Source: Pseudomonas protegens
GTDB taxonomy: Bacteria; Pseudomonadota; Gammaproteobacteria; Pseudomonadales; Pseudomonadaceae
DNA: 64,000 bases
Direction: 5' to 3'
Assembly: GCF_003363755.1 (NCBI RefSeq)
Contig: NZ_CP031396.1
Span: forward strand, 5,364,501-5,428,500
A program made the translations under genes and the position numbers. The notes beneath the pieces were generated by a model, which was not told the DNA's origin, made no database searches, and worked only from the letters and a program-made list of their open reading frames with translations. Shown in pieces: positions 17,258 through 25,570 of this stretch (its first letter is position 1; each line of letters begins with the position of its first letter).

Positions 17258-18373
17258 ATGGCAGTCAAAGTCCTGGTGGTGGACGATTCGGGTTTTTTCC
17301 GCCGCCGCGTCTCGGAAATTCTTTCAGCGGATTCGAATATCCAGGTCGTCGGTACGGCGACCAATGGTAAAGAGGCGATCGATCAGGCCCTGGCCCTCAA
17401 GCCGGACGTGATCACCATGGACTACGAGATGCCGATGATGGATGGCATCACCGCAGTGCGGCATATCATGCAGCGCTGCCCGACGCCGGTCCTGATGTTC
17501 TCTTCCCTGACCCACGAAGGCGCTCGAGTGACCCTCGATGCGCTGGATGCCGGGGCTGTGGATTTCCTGCCGAAGAATTTCGAAGACATCTCGCGCAATC
17601 CCGAGAAGGTCAAGCAACTGCTGTGCGAGAAAGTCCACAGCATTTCGCGCAGTAATCGCCGTTTCAGCAGCTACAGCGCCCCGGCGCCGCAACCGGCTGC
17701 ACCGGCTCCGGCGCCGTCGAGCTTTGGCGGCAGTCGTCCGGCGCCTGCGCCTGCTCCTGTCCGTGCTCCTGCACCGGCTGCCGGCCCGGCATCGCCAGCG
17801 CCCAAGCGCAAGGCCTACAAGCTGGTGGCGATCGGTACTTCCACCGGTGGCCCGGTGGCGCTGCAGCGGGTCCTGACCCAACTGCCGGCCAACTTCCCGG
17901 CACCTATCGTGCTGATTCAGCATATGCCCGCGGCCTTCACCAAGGCCTTTGCCGAGCGTTTGGACAAGCTGTGCCGGATCAGCGTCAAGGAAGCGGAGGA
18001 TGGCGACATCCTGCGTCCAGGCCTGGCGCTGCTGGCGCCGGGCGGCAAGCAGATGATGATCGACGGTCGTGGCGCGGTGAAGATTCTTCCTGGCGATGAG
18101 CGTCTGAACTACAAGCCGTGCGTGGACATCACCTTCGGTTCTGCGGCCAAGTCCTACAGCGACAAAGTTCTGGCGGTGGTCCTCACCGGCATGGGCGCCG
18201 ACGGTCGCGAAGGCGCCCGCCTGCTCAAGCAGGGCGGCAGCGCGGTCTGGGCCCAGGATGAAGCCAGCTGCGTGATCTATGGCATGCCCATGGCCATCGT
18301 CAAAGCCAATCTGGCGGACGCGGTGTACAGCCTGGACGACATCGGCCGGCATCTGGTCGAGGCCTGTCTCTGA
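17258..18373 (+). CDS. cheB: Protein-glutamate methylesterase/deamidase CheB
   Basis: A 371-residue adaptation enzyme that demethylates and deamidates receptors when phosphorylated by CheA. The receiver domain (about 1-125) has VVDDSGFFRRRV and the acceptor Asp in TMDYEMPMMDG. A Pro/Ala-rich linker (about 140-185) leads to the methylesterase domain with catalytic Ser in GTSTGGPVAL, His in LIQHMP and Asp in GMGADGREGA. The ATG at 17258, after TAACGGAG, gives the family start MAVKVLVVDD. The stop overlaps the motC start. Confidence 0.97.
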   Translation: MAVKVLVVDDSGFFRRRVSEILSADSNIQVVGTATNGKEAIDQALALKPDVITMDYEMPMMDGITAVRHIMQRCPTPVLMFSSLTHEGARVTLDALDAGAVDFLPKNFEDISRNPEKVKQLLCEKVHSISRSNRRFSSYSAPAPQPAAPAPAPSSFGGSRPAPAPAPVRAPAPAAGPASPAPKRKAYKLVAIGTSTGGPVALQRVLTQLPANFPAPIVLIQHMPAAFTKAFAERLDKLCRISVKEAEDGDILRPGLALLAPGGKQMMIDGRGAVKILPGDERLNYKPCVDITFGSAAKSYSDKVLAVVLTGMGADGREGARLLKQGGSAVWAQDEASCVIYGMPMAIVKANLADAVYSLDDIGRHLVEACL

Positions 18374-19113
18374 TGGATGTGCTCAGCCTAATCGGGATCA
18401 TCATGGCGTTTGTCGCCATCATTGGCGGCAACTACCTGGAAGGGGGTCACCTGTCGGCCCTGGCCAATGGCCCGGCGGCACTGATCGTGCTCGGCGGCAC
18501 CATCGGCGCGGCCTTGCTGCAGTCGCCGTTGAGTGCCTTCAAGCGAGCCATGCAGATCCTGGTGTGGATTCTGTTTCCGCCTCGGGTGGACCTGCCCGGG
18601 GGCATCGATCGGGTGGTCAACTGGAGCCTGACCGCGCGCAAGGAGGGTCTGCTGGGCCTGGAAGGTGTGGCGGACGCCGAGCCTGACACCTATTCGCGCA
18701 AAGGCTTGCAGCTGTTGGTCGATGGTGCCGAGCCGGAAGCCATCCGCAGCATCCTTGAAGTGGACTTCTACACCCAGGAAAGCCGGGATATCGAGGCTGC
18801 CAAGGTCTTCGAAAGCATGGGCGGCTATGCGCCGACCATCGGCATCATCGGTGCGGTGATGGGCCTGATCCACGTGATGGGCAACCTGGCTGATCCATCG
18901 CAGTTGGGCAGTGGTATTGCCGTGGCCTTCGTCGCCACCATCTACGGTGTGGCCAGCGCCAACCTGGTGCTGTTGCCGATCGCGGCCAAGCTCAAGGCCA
19001 TTGCCTTGCGCCAGTCCCGTTACCGGGAAATGTTGCTCGAAGGCATTCTGTCGATTGCCGAAGGCGAAAACCCTCGCTCCATCGAGTTGAAGCTGCAAGG
19101 CTTCATGGACTGA
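18373..19113 (+). CDS. motC: Flagellar motor stator protein MotC (MotA family)
   Basis: A 246-residue inner-membrane stator subunit that pairs with MotD to conduct protons. It has four hydrophobic segments. A cytoplasmic loop includes the conserved ESMGGYAPTIGIIGAVMGL at about residues 150-168, and the basic C-terminal end includes SIAEGENPRSIELKLQGFMD. The start overlaps the cheB stop by one base (ATGATGG context) and motD follows after two bases. Pseudomonas carries two stators, MotAB and MotCD. Position next to cheB and the ParC gene marks this as MotC. Confidence 0.95.
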   Translation: MDVLSLIGIIMAFVAIIGGNYLEGGHLSALANGPAALIVLGGTIGAALLQSPLSAFKRAMQILVWILFPPRVDLPGGIDRVVNWSLTARKEGLLGLEGVADAEPDTYSRKGLQLLVDGAEPEAIRSILEVDFYTQESRDIEAAKVFESMGGYAPTIGIIGAVMGLIHVMGNLADPSQLGSGIAVAFVATIYGVASANLVLLPIAAKLKAIALRQSRYREMLLEGILSIAEGENPRSIELKLQGFMD

Positions 19114-19115
19114 TT

Positions 19116-20000
19116 ATGGCTCGTCGTCGCCAGCAAGAAGAACACGTCAACCACGAACGCTGGTTGGTTTCCTACGCCGACTTCATCACCTTGCTGTTCG
19201 CGTTTTTCGTGGTCATGTACTCCATCTCCTCGATCAACGAGGGCAAGTACAAGGTGATTTCCGAAGCCTTGATCGGGGTCTTCACCGACTCCGATCGCAG
19301 TCTCAAGCCGATTCCCATCGGTGACGAGCGGCCCAAGACCGTGACCCCGGCCAAGCCGCTGGTCAAGGACAGCGAACAGACCGACGCCGGGATTTCCGGT
19401 GGCAGTGACCCGCTGAAAAGCATCGCCGACGACATCAGCGCCGCTTTTGGCGACCTGATCAGCTCCAACCAGATGACCGTGCGTGGCAATGAGTTGTGGG
19501 TGGAGATCGAACTCAACTCCAGCCTGTTGTTCGGCAGCGGCGATGCCATGCCCAGCGATCAGGCGTTCACCATCATCGACAAGGTGGCGAAGATCCTCAA
19601 ACCCTTCGACAACCCGATTCATGTCGAAGGCTTCACCGACAACCTGCCGATCCAGACCGCGCAGTACCCGACCAACTGGGAGTTGTCTTCGGCCCGCTCG
19701 GCGAGCATCGTGCGGATGCTGGCGATGCAGGGGGTGAACCCCGCGCGAATGGCTTCGGTGGGGTATGGCGAGTTCCAGCCGGTGGCCAACAATGCCACCG
19801 TCGAAGGCCGGGCACGCAATCGCCGGGTGGTGCTGGTGGTATCGCGCAACCTGGATGTGCGTCGCAGCCTGACCGGTACCGGAACCGCCAACGCGACACC
19901 GGATGCGGCACTCAAGCGTGCTGGCACACAAACTGCACCAACCCCAGTGAAAACGCCGGTACAGGGAAGCGCCGTCAATTCTCCGTCACCTGCTTTATAA
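19116..20000 (+). CDS. motD: Flagellar motor stator protein MotD (MotB family)
   Basis: A 294-residue stator subunit that anchors MotC to peptidoglycan. The single membrane helix holds the proton-carrying aspartate D22 in VSYADFITLLFAFFVVMYS. A plug and linker segment follows. The OmpA-like peptidoglycan-binding domain runs from about residue 125 to 250, with HVEGFTDNLPIQ and NRRVVLVVSR. A Thr/Pro/Ala-rich tail closes the protein. It is in the motC-motD order seen next to Pseudomonas cheB. Confidence 0.95.
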   Translation: MARRRQQEEHVNHERWLVSYADFITLLFAFFVVMYSISSINEGKYKVISEALIGVFTDSDRSLKPIPIGDERPKTVTPAKPLVKDSEQTDAGISGGSDPLKSIADDISAAFGDLISSNQMTVRGNELWVEIELNSSLLFGSGDAMPSDQAFTIIDKVAKILKPFDNPIHVEGFTDNLPIQTAQYPTNWELSSARSASIVRMLAMQGVNPARMASVGYGEFQPVANNATVEGRARNRRVVLVVSRNLDVRRSLTGTGTANATPDAALKRAGTQTAPTPVKTPVQGSAVNSPSPAL

Positions 20001-20050
20001 CTTAGCGCTATGTCTCGCCCCGCTGTGGCCGGGCGGGAGGAACAAACCGA

Positions 20051-20839
20051 ATGAGAGTCTGGGCAGTTGCCAATCAAAAGGGTGGTGTCGGTAAAACCAC
20101 CAGTTCCATCGCTTTAGCCGGTTTGCTGGCCGAGGCGGGCAAGCGCGTGGTCGTGGTCGATCTCGACCCCCACGGTTCCATGACCAGCTACTTCGGCTAT
20201 GACCCGGACAGCCTGGAGCACAGCAGCTACGACCTGTTCCTGCACAAGGGCAATGTGCCCCAGGACCTGCCGGGCCAGTTGTTGCTGGGCACCAGCCATG
20301 AGCGCATTTCACTGTTGCCGTCGAGCACCGCCCTGGCCACCCTTGAGCGTCAGTCACCGGGGCAGAGTGGTTTGGGCCTGGTGATCGCCAAGAGCCTGGC
20401 ACAGCTGTGGCAGGACTTCGATTACGCGGTGATCGACAGCCCACCGCTGCTCGGTGTGTTGATGGTCAATGCCCTGGCGGCTAGCCAGCAGTTGGTGATC
20501 CCGGTGCAGACCGAGCACTTGGCGGTCAAGGGGCTGGAGCGCATGGTCAACACCCTGGCGATGGTCAATCGCTCGCGCAAGCAACCGCTGCCGTTCACCA
20601 TTGTGCCGACCCTGTTCGACCGCCGGACCCAGGCTTCCCTGGGCACTCTGCGGATCCTGCGGGACAAGTTTCCCGACGAAATCTGGCAGGGCTATATCCC
20701 GGTGGATACCCGCTTGCGGGATGCCAGCCGGGCAGGGGTCACCCCATCTCAGTTCGATGGCAAGAGCCGCGGTGTACTGGCCTACAAGGCCTTGCTCAAG
20801 CATCTGCTGGCCCAACAACTCGTGGCGCAGGTGGCTTGA
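20051..20839 (+). CDS. parC: ParC: ParA-like ATPase for polar positioning of chemotaxis arrays
   Basis: A 262-residue ParA/Soj-type ATPase. The deviant Walker A reads NQKGGVGKTTSS at about residues 8-19, Walker A' VDLDPHGSMTSYFG, and Walker B VIDSPPLLGV. No ParB gene or parS sites are nearby, so it is not a chromosome or plasmid partition protein. Next to cheAB-motCD and a CheW-like gene, it matches ParC of Vibrio and the related Pseudomonas gene, which place chemotaxis arrays at the pole. The start ATG follows GGGAGGAA at a good spacing. The functional name is by synteny and family knowledge. Confidence 0.85.
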   Translation: MRVWAVANQKGGVGKTTSSIALAGLLAEAGKRVVVVDLDPHGSMTSYFGYDPDSLEHSSYDLFLHKGNVPQDLPGQLLLGTSHERISLLPSSTALATLERQSPGQSGLGLVIAKSLAQLWQDFDYAVIDSPPLLGVLMVNALAASQQLVIPVQTEHLAVKGLERMVNTLAMVNRSRKQPLPFTIVPTLFDRRTQASLGTLRILRDKFPDEIWQGYIPVDTRLRDASRAGVTPSQFDGKSRGVLAYKALLKHLLAQQLVAQVA

Positions 20840-20852
20840 CGTGAAGCGCTAT

Positions 20853-20880
20853 TCAAGTCACTCGACTGCTCGGCCGATAA
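20853..20880 (+). promoter_or_regulatory. sigma-28 (FliA) promoter of parP-cheW
   Basis: GCCGATAA at 20873-20880 is a perfect sigma-28 -10 element. TCAAG at 20853-20857 serves as a -35 like TAAAG with a 15-base spacer, one base longer than usual. It lies in the gap between parC and parP. FliA is encoded 8 kb upstream. Confidence 0.7.
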
Positions 20881-20906
20881 CCCCTACAGATCACTGTATC
20901 GGGGTT
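20879..20906 (+). promoter_or_regulatory. Hairpin before the parP start, overlapping the promoter -10
   Basis: AACCCC-TACAG (20879-20889) pairs with CTGTA-(TC)-GGGGTT (20894-20906) around an ATCA loop, followed by more T. In read-through RNA it could act as a terminator for parC or hide the GGGG ribosome site. RNA started at the sigma-28 promoter (near 20887) would lack the 5' arm. Confidence 0.6.
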
Positions 20907-20911
20907 TTGGC

Positions 20912-21814
20912 GTGGGCATCCTCATGAACCGTCCTCTGGATATCAAGAGCCGGCCTCAGCTGGCGCTGCAATCGTACCTGGACGCTTTGCTGCAGGATGC
21001 TACCGAAGAGGAACAGCTACCGGAGCCTCCGGTCCAGGTTGCTCCGCCGGTCCCGCCGCTAATGTCCCAGGCTTCCAGCGAAGTGCTGGATGAGTTCCAG
21101 GCTGCAGTGTTGGAAGAGCAGGCGCGGGACGCACAGGCCCAGCACCAGGCGGCACCTGCTGTCCGGGATGCTGCACCTGCACCTGCACCTGCGGTAATGG
21201 AGGCGCCGGAACCCTTGCCGAGCTCGATCTCGCCGGTGGTGCCGATGCTCCAGGCCCTGGTGCCGCCACTGGTGGAAGTTCATCTGCCGCCGAACAATAC
21301 ACCGCCTCCGGTTTCCGGTAGCGACCGTCCCAGCTGGGCGGCCGAACCTTTCGAGTGCCTGTTGTTCGATGTCGCCGGCCTGACCCTGGCAGTGCCGTTG
21401 GTGTGCCTGGGGTCGATCTATTCCCTGGCAGGGCAGGAGCTGACACCGCTGTTCGGCCAGCCGGAATGGTTCCTCGGCATCCTGCCGAGCCAGGCCGGTA
21501 ATCTGAAAGTCCTGGATACCGCTCGCTGGGTCATGCCGGATCGCTACCGTGATGATTTTCGCCAGGGCTTGCAGTATGTGATCTCGGTCCAGGGCTACGA
21601 GTGGGGGCTGGCAGTGCATCAGGTCAGTCGCTCTCTGCGCCTGGACCCCAACGAAATCAAGTGGCGCAGTCATCGTGGCCAGCGTCCGTGGCTGGCCGGC
21701 ACGGTGATTGAGCATATGTGCGCCTTGCTTGACGTTGCTGAACTGGCCGAGTTGATTGCCACCGGCGGCGCCAAGCAGATGGCTATCAGTCAAGCGGCCC
21801 ACAAGCCGAAGTAA
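20912..21814 (+). CDS. parP: ParP-like protein with C-terminal CheW-like (AIF) domain
   Basis: A 300-residue protein. The N-terminal 125 residues are Pro/Ala/Glu-rich and disordered in appearance, including an APAPAPAV run. The C-terminal half is a CheW-like domain beginning AEPFECLLFDVAGLTLAVPL at about residue 145. This layout matches ParP, whose CheW-like domain inserts in arrays, binds the CheA LID segment and links arrays to ParC at the pole. The GTG at 20912 has GGGG upstream. ATG at 20924 (MNRPLDIK) is the alternative, four codons later. cheW follows 79 bases downstream. Confidence 0.8.
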   Translation: MGILMNRPLDIKSRPQLALQSYLDALLQDATEEEQLPEPPVQVAPPVPPLMSQASSEVLDEFQAAVLEEQARDAQAQHQAAPAVRDAAPAPAPAVMEAPEPLPSSISPVVPMLQALVPPLVEVHLPPNNTPPPVSGSDRPSWAAEPFECLLFDVAGLTLAVPLVCLGSIYSLAGQELTPLFGQPEWFLGILPSQAGNLKVLDTARWVMPDRYRDDFRQGLQYVISVQGYEWGLAVHQVSRSLRLDPNEIKWRSHRGQRPWLAGTVIEHMCALLDVAELAELIATGGAKQMAISQAAHKPK

Positions 21815-21893
21815 ACCAACAACAGGCTATGTCCGTCGGACGTGGCCACACAGAACACACGCCGTTTTCAACGGTTTTTTGAGGGGTCAGGGT

Positions 21894-22376
21894 ATGAATA
21901 AGTCGTCGTCTGCACAGGGTTCCGAAGATCCGATCCTGCAATGGGTCACCTTCAAGCTGGATAACGAGTCCTACGGCATCAACGTGATGCGCGTCCAGGA
22001 AGTCCTGCGCTACACCGAGATCGCTCCGGTACCGGGTGCTCCCAGCTATGTGCTGGGGATCATCAACCTGCGGGGCAATGTGGTCACCGTGATCGACACC
22101 CGTCAGCGTTTCGGCCTGGTGCCGACCGAAGTCAACGACAACACCCGGATCGTCATCATCGAAGCCGACAAGCAAGTGGTCGGGATCATGGTCGACAGCG
22201 TGGCGGAAGTGGTTTACCTGCGTCAGTCGGAAGTCGAGACCGCGCCGAATGTCGGTAACGAAGAGTCGGCCAAGTTCATTCAGGGTGTCTGCAACAAGAA
22301 CGGCGAACTGCTGATTCTGGTTGAACTGGACAAGATGATGAGCGAAGAGGAATGGTCGGAACTGGAGAGTATCTGA
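21894..22376 (+). CDS. cheW: Chemotaxis coupling protein CheW
   Basis: A 160-residue adaptor that links chemoreceptors to CheA. It is one CheW domain beginning ILQWVTFKLDNESYGINVMR, with the array-contact motifs GIINLRGNVVTVIDTRQRFG and NGELLILVELDKMM. The frame is open 46 codons further upstream into parP, but the ATG at 21894 follows GAGGGGTCAGGGT and gives the family length. DUF2802 starts directly after its stop. Confidence 0.97.
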   Translation: MNKSSSAQGSEDPILQWVTFKLDNESYGINVMRVQEVLRYTEIAPVPGAPSYVLGIINLRGNVVTVIDTRQRFGLVPTEVNDNTRIVIIEADKQVVGIMVDSVAEVVYLRQSEVETAPNVGNEESAKFIQGVCNKNGELLILVELDKMMSEEEWSELESI

Positions 22377-22769
22377 TTGATCCTCGAGGTAGCGGTGATT
22401 GTCCTGGCGATCCTTTGGGTCGCCACTGTGGCGCTATTCCTGTCGTACACCCGCAATCAGCGGCAGATCGCCGCCCAGCAGGCCGAAGGCGATGCCGTGC
22501 GCGACCAGCGGATCAAGGAGCTGGCCAAGCGCGTCGATCATTACCAGAGCGGTACGGTGCGCATGGGCGAGGATCTGCATGAGCTGCGAGCGGTGGTGGC
22601 GCCGTTGCCGGACAAACTGGCCCAACTGGAGCAGCGTGACCCCTCCAGCCTGTCCTTCGCCCAAGCCGCGCGCCTGGTGGGCATGGGCGCCAGTGTCGAC
22701 GAGCTGACCCAGTCCTGCGGCCTGACCCAGGCCGAGGCGGAGCTGGTCAGCAAGCTGCACAAGGGCTAG
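22377..22769 (+). CDS. DUF2802 membrane-anchored protein
   Basis: A 130-residue protein starting at a TTG placed right after the cheW stop, so it is translationally coupled. It has one N-terminal membrane helix (about 2-24, ILEVAVIVLAILWVATVALF), a charged coiled-coil-like middle (about 30-70), and a C-terminal helix-turn-helix-like end AARLVGMGASVDELTQSC followed by GLTQAEAELVSKLHKG. The family is regularly found after cheW in Pseudomonas chemotaxis clusters. Its role is not established; a link to the array or motor is inference from position. Confidence 0.8.
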   Translation: MILEVAVIVLAILWVATVALFLSYTRNQRQIAAQQAEGDAVRDQRIKELAKRVDHYQSGTVRMGEDLHELRAVVAPLPDKLAQLEQRDPSSLSFAQAARLVGMGASVDELTQSCGLTQAEAELVSKLHKG

Positions 22770-22773
22770 CCAC

Positions 22774-22807
22774 AAGTCGCAAGCTTCCCGAGGGAAGCTT
22801 GCAACTT
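22774..22807. terminator. Bidirectional hairpin between converging genes
   Basis: GCAAGCTTCCC (22779-22789) pairs perfectly with GGGAAGCTTGC (22792-22802), extended by AAGT/ACTT. It separates the DUF2802 gene (+) from the FlhB-tail gene (-). Confidence 0.7.
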
Positions 22808-22828
22808 AGCGCTTGCCGCAGCTTCTCT

Positions 22829-23158
22829 TCAATAATCGTCACCGCGCTCGGTGATGTCTTTCTCCAGTGCCACCTGATGCGGATCATGCCCGGCCGGAAA
22901 CTTGCCCTTGAGGTTCCAGGCGAAGGCGATGATTTCGGCGATGGTCCGGTACAGCTCCGGTGGAATGCTCTCGCCCAACTCCAGGCGCGCCAACAGCTTC
23001 ACCAGCTCGGCATTCTCATAGATCGGCACTTCATAGTCCCGGGCGATCTTCAGGATGGCTTCGGCCAGTTCATCGTCGCCCTTGGCGGTCAGGGTCGGGG
23101 CTTGCTGGCCGTCGTACTTGAGGGCAATGGCCTGGCGTGGAGGAGGTGTGTGTTTCAT
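22829..23158 (-). CDS. FlhB C-terminal-domain paralogue (FlhX-like, EscU/YscU/HrcU family)
   Basis: A 109-residue soluble protein that matches only the part of FlhB after the autocleavage point. It starts near ALKYDG, the sequence that follows NPTH in FlhB, and continues with TLTAKGDDELAEAILKIARD and PIYENAELVKLLARLELG. It has no membrane helices and no NPTH. FlhX-type proteins in other bacteria can stand in for the cleaved FlhB tail. Its ATG overlaps the stop of the FliK-like gene by four bases, so the two form an operon on the minus strand. A role in export switching is inferred. Confidence 0.85.
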   Translation of the reverse strand: MKHTPPPRQAIALKYDGQQAPTLTAKGDDELAEAILKIARDYEVPIYENAELVKLLARLELGESIPPELYRTIAEIIAFAWNLKGKFPAGHDPHQVALEKDITERGDDY

Positions 23159-24738
23159 GCGGTTTCGTCGACCCAGCGTTGTTCCAATCGAGTTTGCGGG
23201 CCCTGGGGCGGGATGCCCAGGTGGCAGTCCAGGTCACCGACATCCAGCCCTGAAGCCAGCAGGCGTTCGCGCAGGTTGCCCAGGTGGCTTTCGATCAGGC
23301 TCGCGGTGTAGGGGCGTTCGGCCCACAGCTGGCTGGACAGCCGACCTTGAATCAGTTGTGCCTGGACCTGCAAAGGGCCCAGGGGCTCCAGGTCGAAGGC
23401 CAGATCGAGCCGCCACAAGGCCTGCTTGGGTTCTCGCTCTTCACGTTTTTGTTGCGGCTCAGGCTCCGGCGCTTCTTCGCGCTGCATTTTGACCTGCAAG
23501 GGCACGATGTCCTGCAGGTTGCGCATGGGAATTTCCAGCTGCCAGGTGGTCAGTTGCCGGCCATCGTCGGTCTGGCCGCTCTGTTCCAGGCTCGCCAGTT
23601 GATGGCTCTGCAGGCGTGATACCGCGGCGGCGGCCAGGCGCAGCAACTGTTGCAGATCGCCTTCACCTTCCAGGCTTTGCAGCAGACGCTCCGGCAGCGG
23701 GAAGCCGCTGGGTGAGGTCTTGGCGCTGACCTGGCCGAGGGTGCCCAGGGCGCTGCGCACGAAGCTCGGCAGCGATTGCGCCAGGGTGTTGGCGGCGATG
23801 ATCGCATTGAAGCTGCTGGAGGAGGGCAGCCCCGGGGTCAACTGGGCGATCAGGCGCAGCAGGTCGCCCTTCAGGTCTGGCGTCTGACCGGGATTGGTGC
23901 CGGCCAGCAGCTTGGCTTCCAGAAACAGGCCGCTGCCCAGCAGAGCCTGGGCCACGCCGCGCGTGGTGCTCAACTGTTGATGGTCCGGCAGGCCGGCCAG
24001 CAAGCGCTCCACGGCGGCCCGCAGGTCGGCGGAGGAAGTGGCCAGTTCGCTGTCGGCGGGCAGGTTCTGCAGGAGGTTGATCAATCCGTTCAGGGAACCC
24101 TGGCGGCTTTGCTGGCTGGCCAGCTGTGCGGCGATGGCCAGTTGTTCCTGGCGGTTGCCCAGAGGGACGAAGTTCAGGGTCTGTGCATCCGAGACCTGGG
24201 CGCTGAGCAGGCTGCCGATACGCAGCGGCTGCGGGCTGTCGATGCTCAAGGTGGCGCCACTTTGCGCGGTGTTGAGCAGGCTCACCAGGGAACGGTAGAT
24301 CGCCGGCTGATTGCTGCCCTGGGGCAGGAGCTGGGTAGTCAGCACCTTGCCCTGGAGCAGGGTGCCGGCGGGCAGTTGGCTGGTATCCAGGCGCGTCAGG
24401 GCAGCGACGCTGGAGGCGATGGCCTGCTGCACGGTGATCGCCAGGTTGCCGGCCGAAGGCTGGATCACCGCCAGGCTGGTGCCCTGGGGCAAGGGCTGGC
24501 TGCTGGTGGCTTGCACGGTGGTTTGCCGGCCGTTGTCCAGGGTCACCTTGAGCAGCAGCTGGAAGGTCTGGTCGGTCTGCTTGAGCGACAGCACTTCAGC
24601 CTTGGCGCTCTGACCGGCGGCAATCAGGCCTTCCAGTGGCGGCACCAGCTTGAGCAATTCGCCGCTGATCGGCTGAGGGCGCGAGGGGCCGGGAGCGGGC
24701 GCCTGGGGCAGTGGCAGGATGTTTATTTCGCCAGTCAT
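23155..24738 (-). CDS. FliK-like flagellar hook-length control domain protein
   Basis: A 527-residue protein. It has a long Gln/Leu/Ser-rich N-terminal region and a C-terminal Flg_hook-type domain at about residues 440-520, including LDLAFDLEPLGPLQVQAQL and ESHLGNLRERLLASGLDVGD. It differs from the fliK product at 1132-2535 and is paired with the FlhB-tail paralogue. The pairing mirrors the FliK-FlhB interaction. The ATG at 24738 (MTGEINILPL) is chosen over the longer open frame, which lacks family-like sequence before it. Whether it is secreted is unknown. Confidence 0.85.
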   Translation of the reverse strand: MTGEINILPLPQAPAPGPSRPQPISGELLKLVPPLEGLIAAGQSAKAEVLSLKQTDQTFQLLLKVTLDNGRQTTVQATSSQPLPQGTSLAVIQPSAGNLAITVQQAIASSVAALTRLDTSQLPAGTLLQGKVLTTQLLPQGSNQPAIYRSLVSLLNTAQSGATLSIDSPQPLRIGSLLSAQVSDAQTLNFVPLGNRQEQLAIAAQLASQQSRQGSLNGLINLLQNLPADSELATSSADLRAAVERLLAGLPDHQQLSTTRGVAQALLGSGLFLEAKLLAGTNPGQTPDLKGDLLRLIAQLTPGLPSSSSFNAIIAANTLAQSLPSFVRSALGTLGQVSAKTSPSGFPLPERLLQSLEGEGDLQQLLRLAAAAVSRLQSHQLASLEQSGQTDDGRQLTTWQLEIPMRNLQDIVPLQVKMQREEAPEPEPQQKREEREPKQALWRLDLAFDLEPLGPLQVQAQLIQGRLSSQLWAERPYTASLIESHLGNLRERLLASGLDVGDLDCHLGIPPQGPQTRLEQRWVDETA

Positions 24739-24767
24739 TCGGACACAACCTGTGGAAATTAGCCCTC

Positions 24768-24794
24768 TTGAGAGTAGGGCTTCGCATGTATAAT
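24768..24794 (+). promoter_or_regulatory. Candidate sigma-70 promoter of the ccm operon
   Basis: A perfect TATAAT lies at 24789-24794 with TTGAGA at 24768-24773. The spacer of 15 bases is short, though TCTTGA at 24766 gives 17. It lies in the divergent gap about 140 bases before ccmA. Confidence 0.45.
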
Positions 24795-24934
24795 GCCGCC
24801 CGTCTTTGGGGGAGTGGGGAAAACATTGCAAATGTTTGACGCAGCTCTCTAGAACAGGCCGCCAATGCATTTATCCTGCATCCCTTTAACGGCCGCTCCA
24901 CTGCCGACTTGAACCCGTAAAGGCCCACCATCCC

Positions 24935-25570
24935 TTGACCAGCCCTCTTCTCGAAGCCGTAGCACTCGCCTGTGAGCGCGACTGGCGGATGCTGTTTGAA
25001 CACCTGGAGTTGCGTCTGACCGGCGGAGACATGGTACAGATCAGTGGCCCCAACGGCAGTGGCAAGACCAGCCTGCTGCGTTTGCTCGCTGGCCTGATGC
25101 AACCCACCAGCGGTCAGGTGCTGCTCAATGGCCAGCCCTTGCATGCCCAGCGCGCCGAACTGGCGCGCAATCTGTTGTGGATTGGCCATGCCGCCGGAAT
25201 CAAGGATGTCCTGACCCCCGAGGAAAACCTCAACTGGCTCTGTGCCTTGCACCAGTCGGCAACGCGCGACGCTATCTGGCAGGCCCTGGCGGCCGTCGGC
25301 CTGCGCGGCTTCGAGGACGTCGCCTGTCACACCCTGTCTGCCGGCCAGCAGCGTCGTGTGGCCCTGGCCCGGCTGTATCTGGACGGCCCGCCGCTGTGGA
25401 TCCTTGACGAGCCCTTTACCGCCCTGGACAAACAGGGGGTGGCCCAGCTCGAGGAGCACCTGGCCAATCATTGTGAACGTGGCGGCATGGTGGTCCTGAC
25501 CACTCACCACACGCTGACCCGTATGCCGTCCGGCTACCGCGATCTGGATCTGGGGCGGTGGGCGGCATGA
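24935..25570 (+). CDS. ccmA: Cytochrome c maturation ABC ATPase CcmA
   Basis: A 211-residue ATPase of the CcmABCD complex that releases holo-CcmE. Walker A is GPNGSGKTSL, the signature LSAGQQRRVALARL, Walker B LWILDEPF, and the switch His is in LTTHH. The TTG at 24935 begins TSPLLEAVALACERDW, the normal family start, although the ribosome site is weak. It is the first gene of the ccmABCDEFGHI operon and overlaps ccmB by four bases. Confidence 0.96.
   Translation: MTSPLLEAVALACERDWRMLFEHLELRLTGGDMVQISGPNGSGKTSLLRLLAGLMQPTSGQVLLNGQPLHAQRAELARNLLWIGHAAGIKDVLTPEENLNWLCALHQSATRDAIWQALAAVGLRGFEDVACHTLSAGQQRRVALARLYLDGPPLWILDEPFTALDKQGVAQLEEHLANHCERGGMVVLTTHHTLTRMPSGYRDLDLGRWAA

Noticed and set aside
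24815..24830. sigma-54-like TGG-N10-TTGCA site before ccmA
   Set aside because: The GG-N10-GC spacing is right but the CACG part does not match, and ccm genes are not known as RpoN targets; a TATAAT box is closer to expectation.
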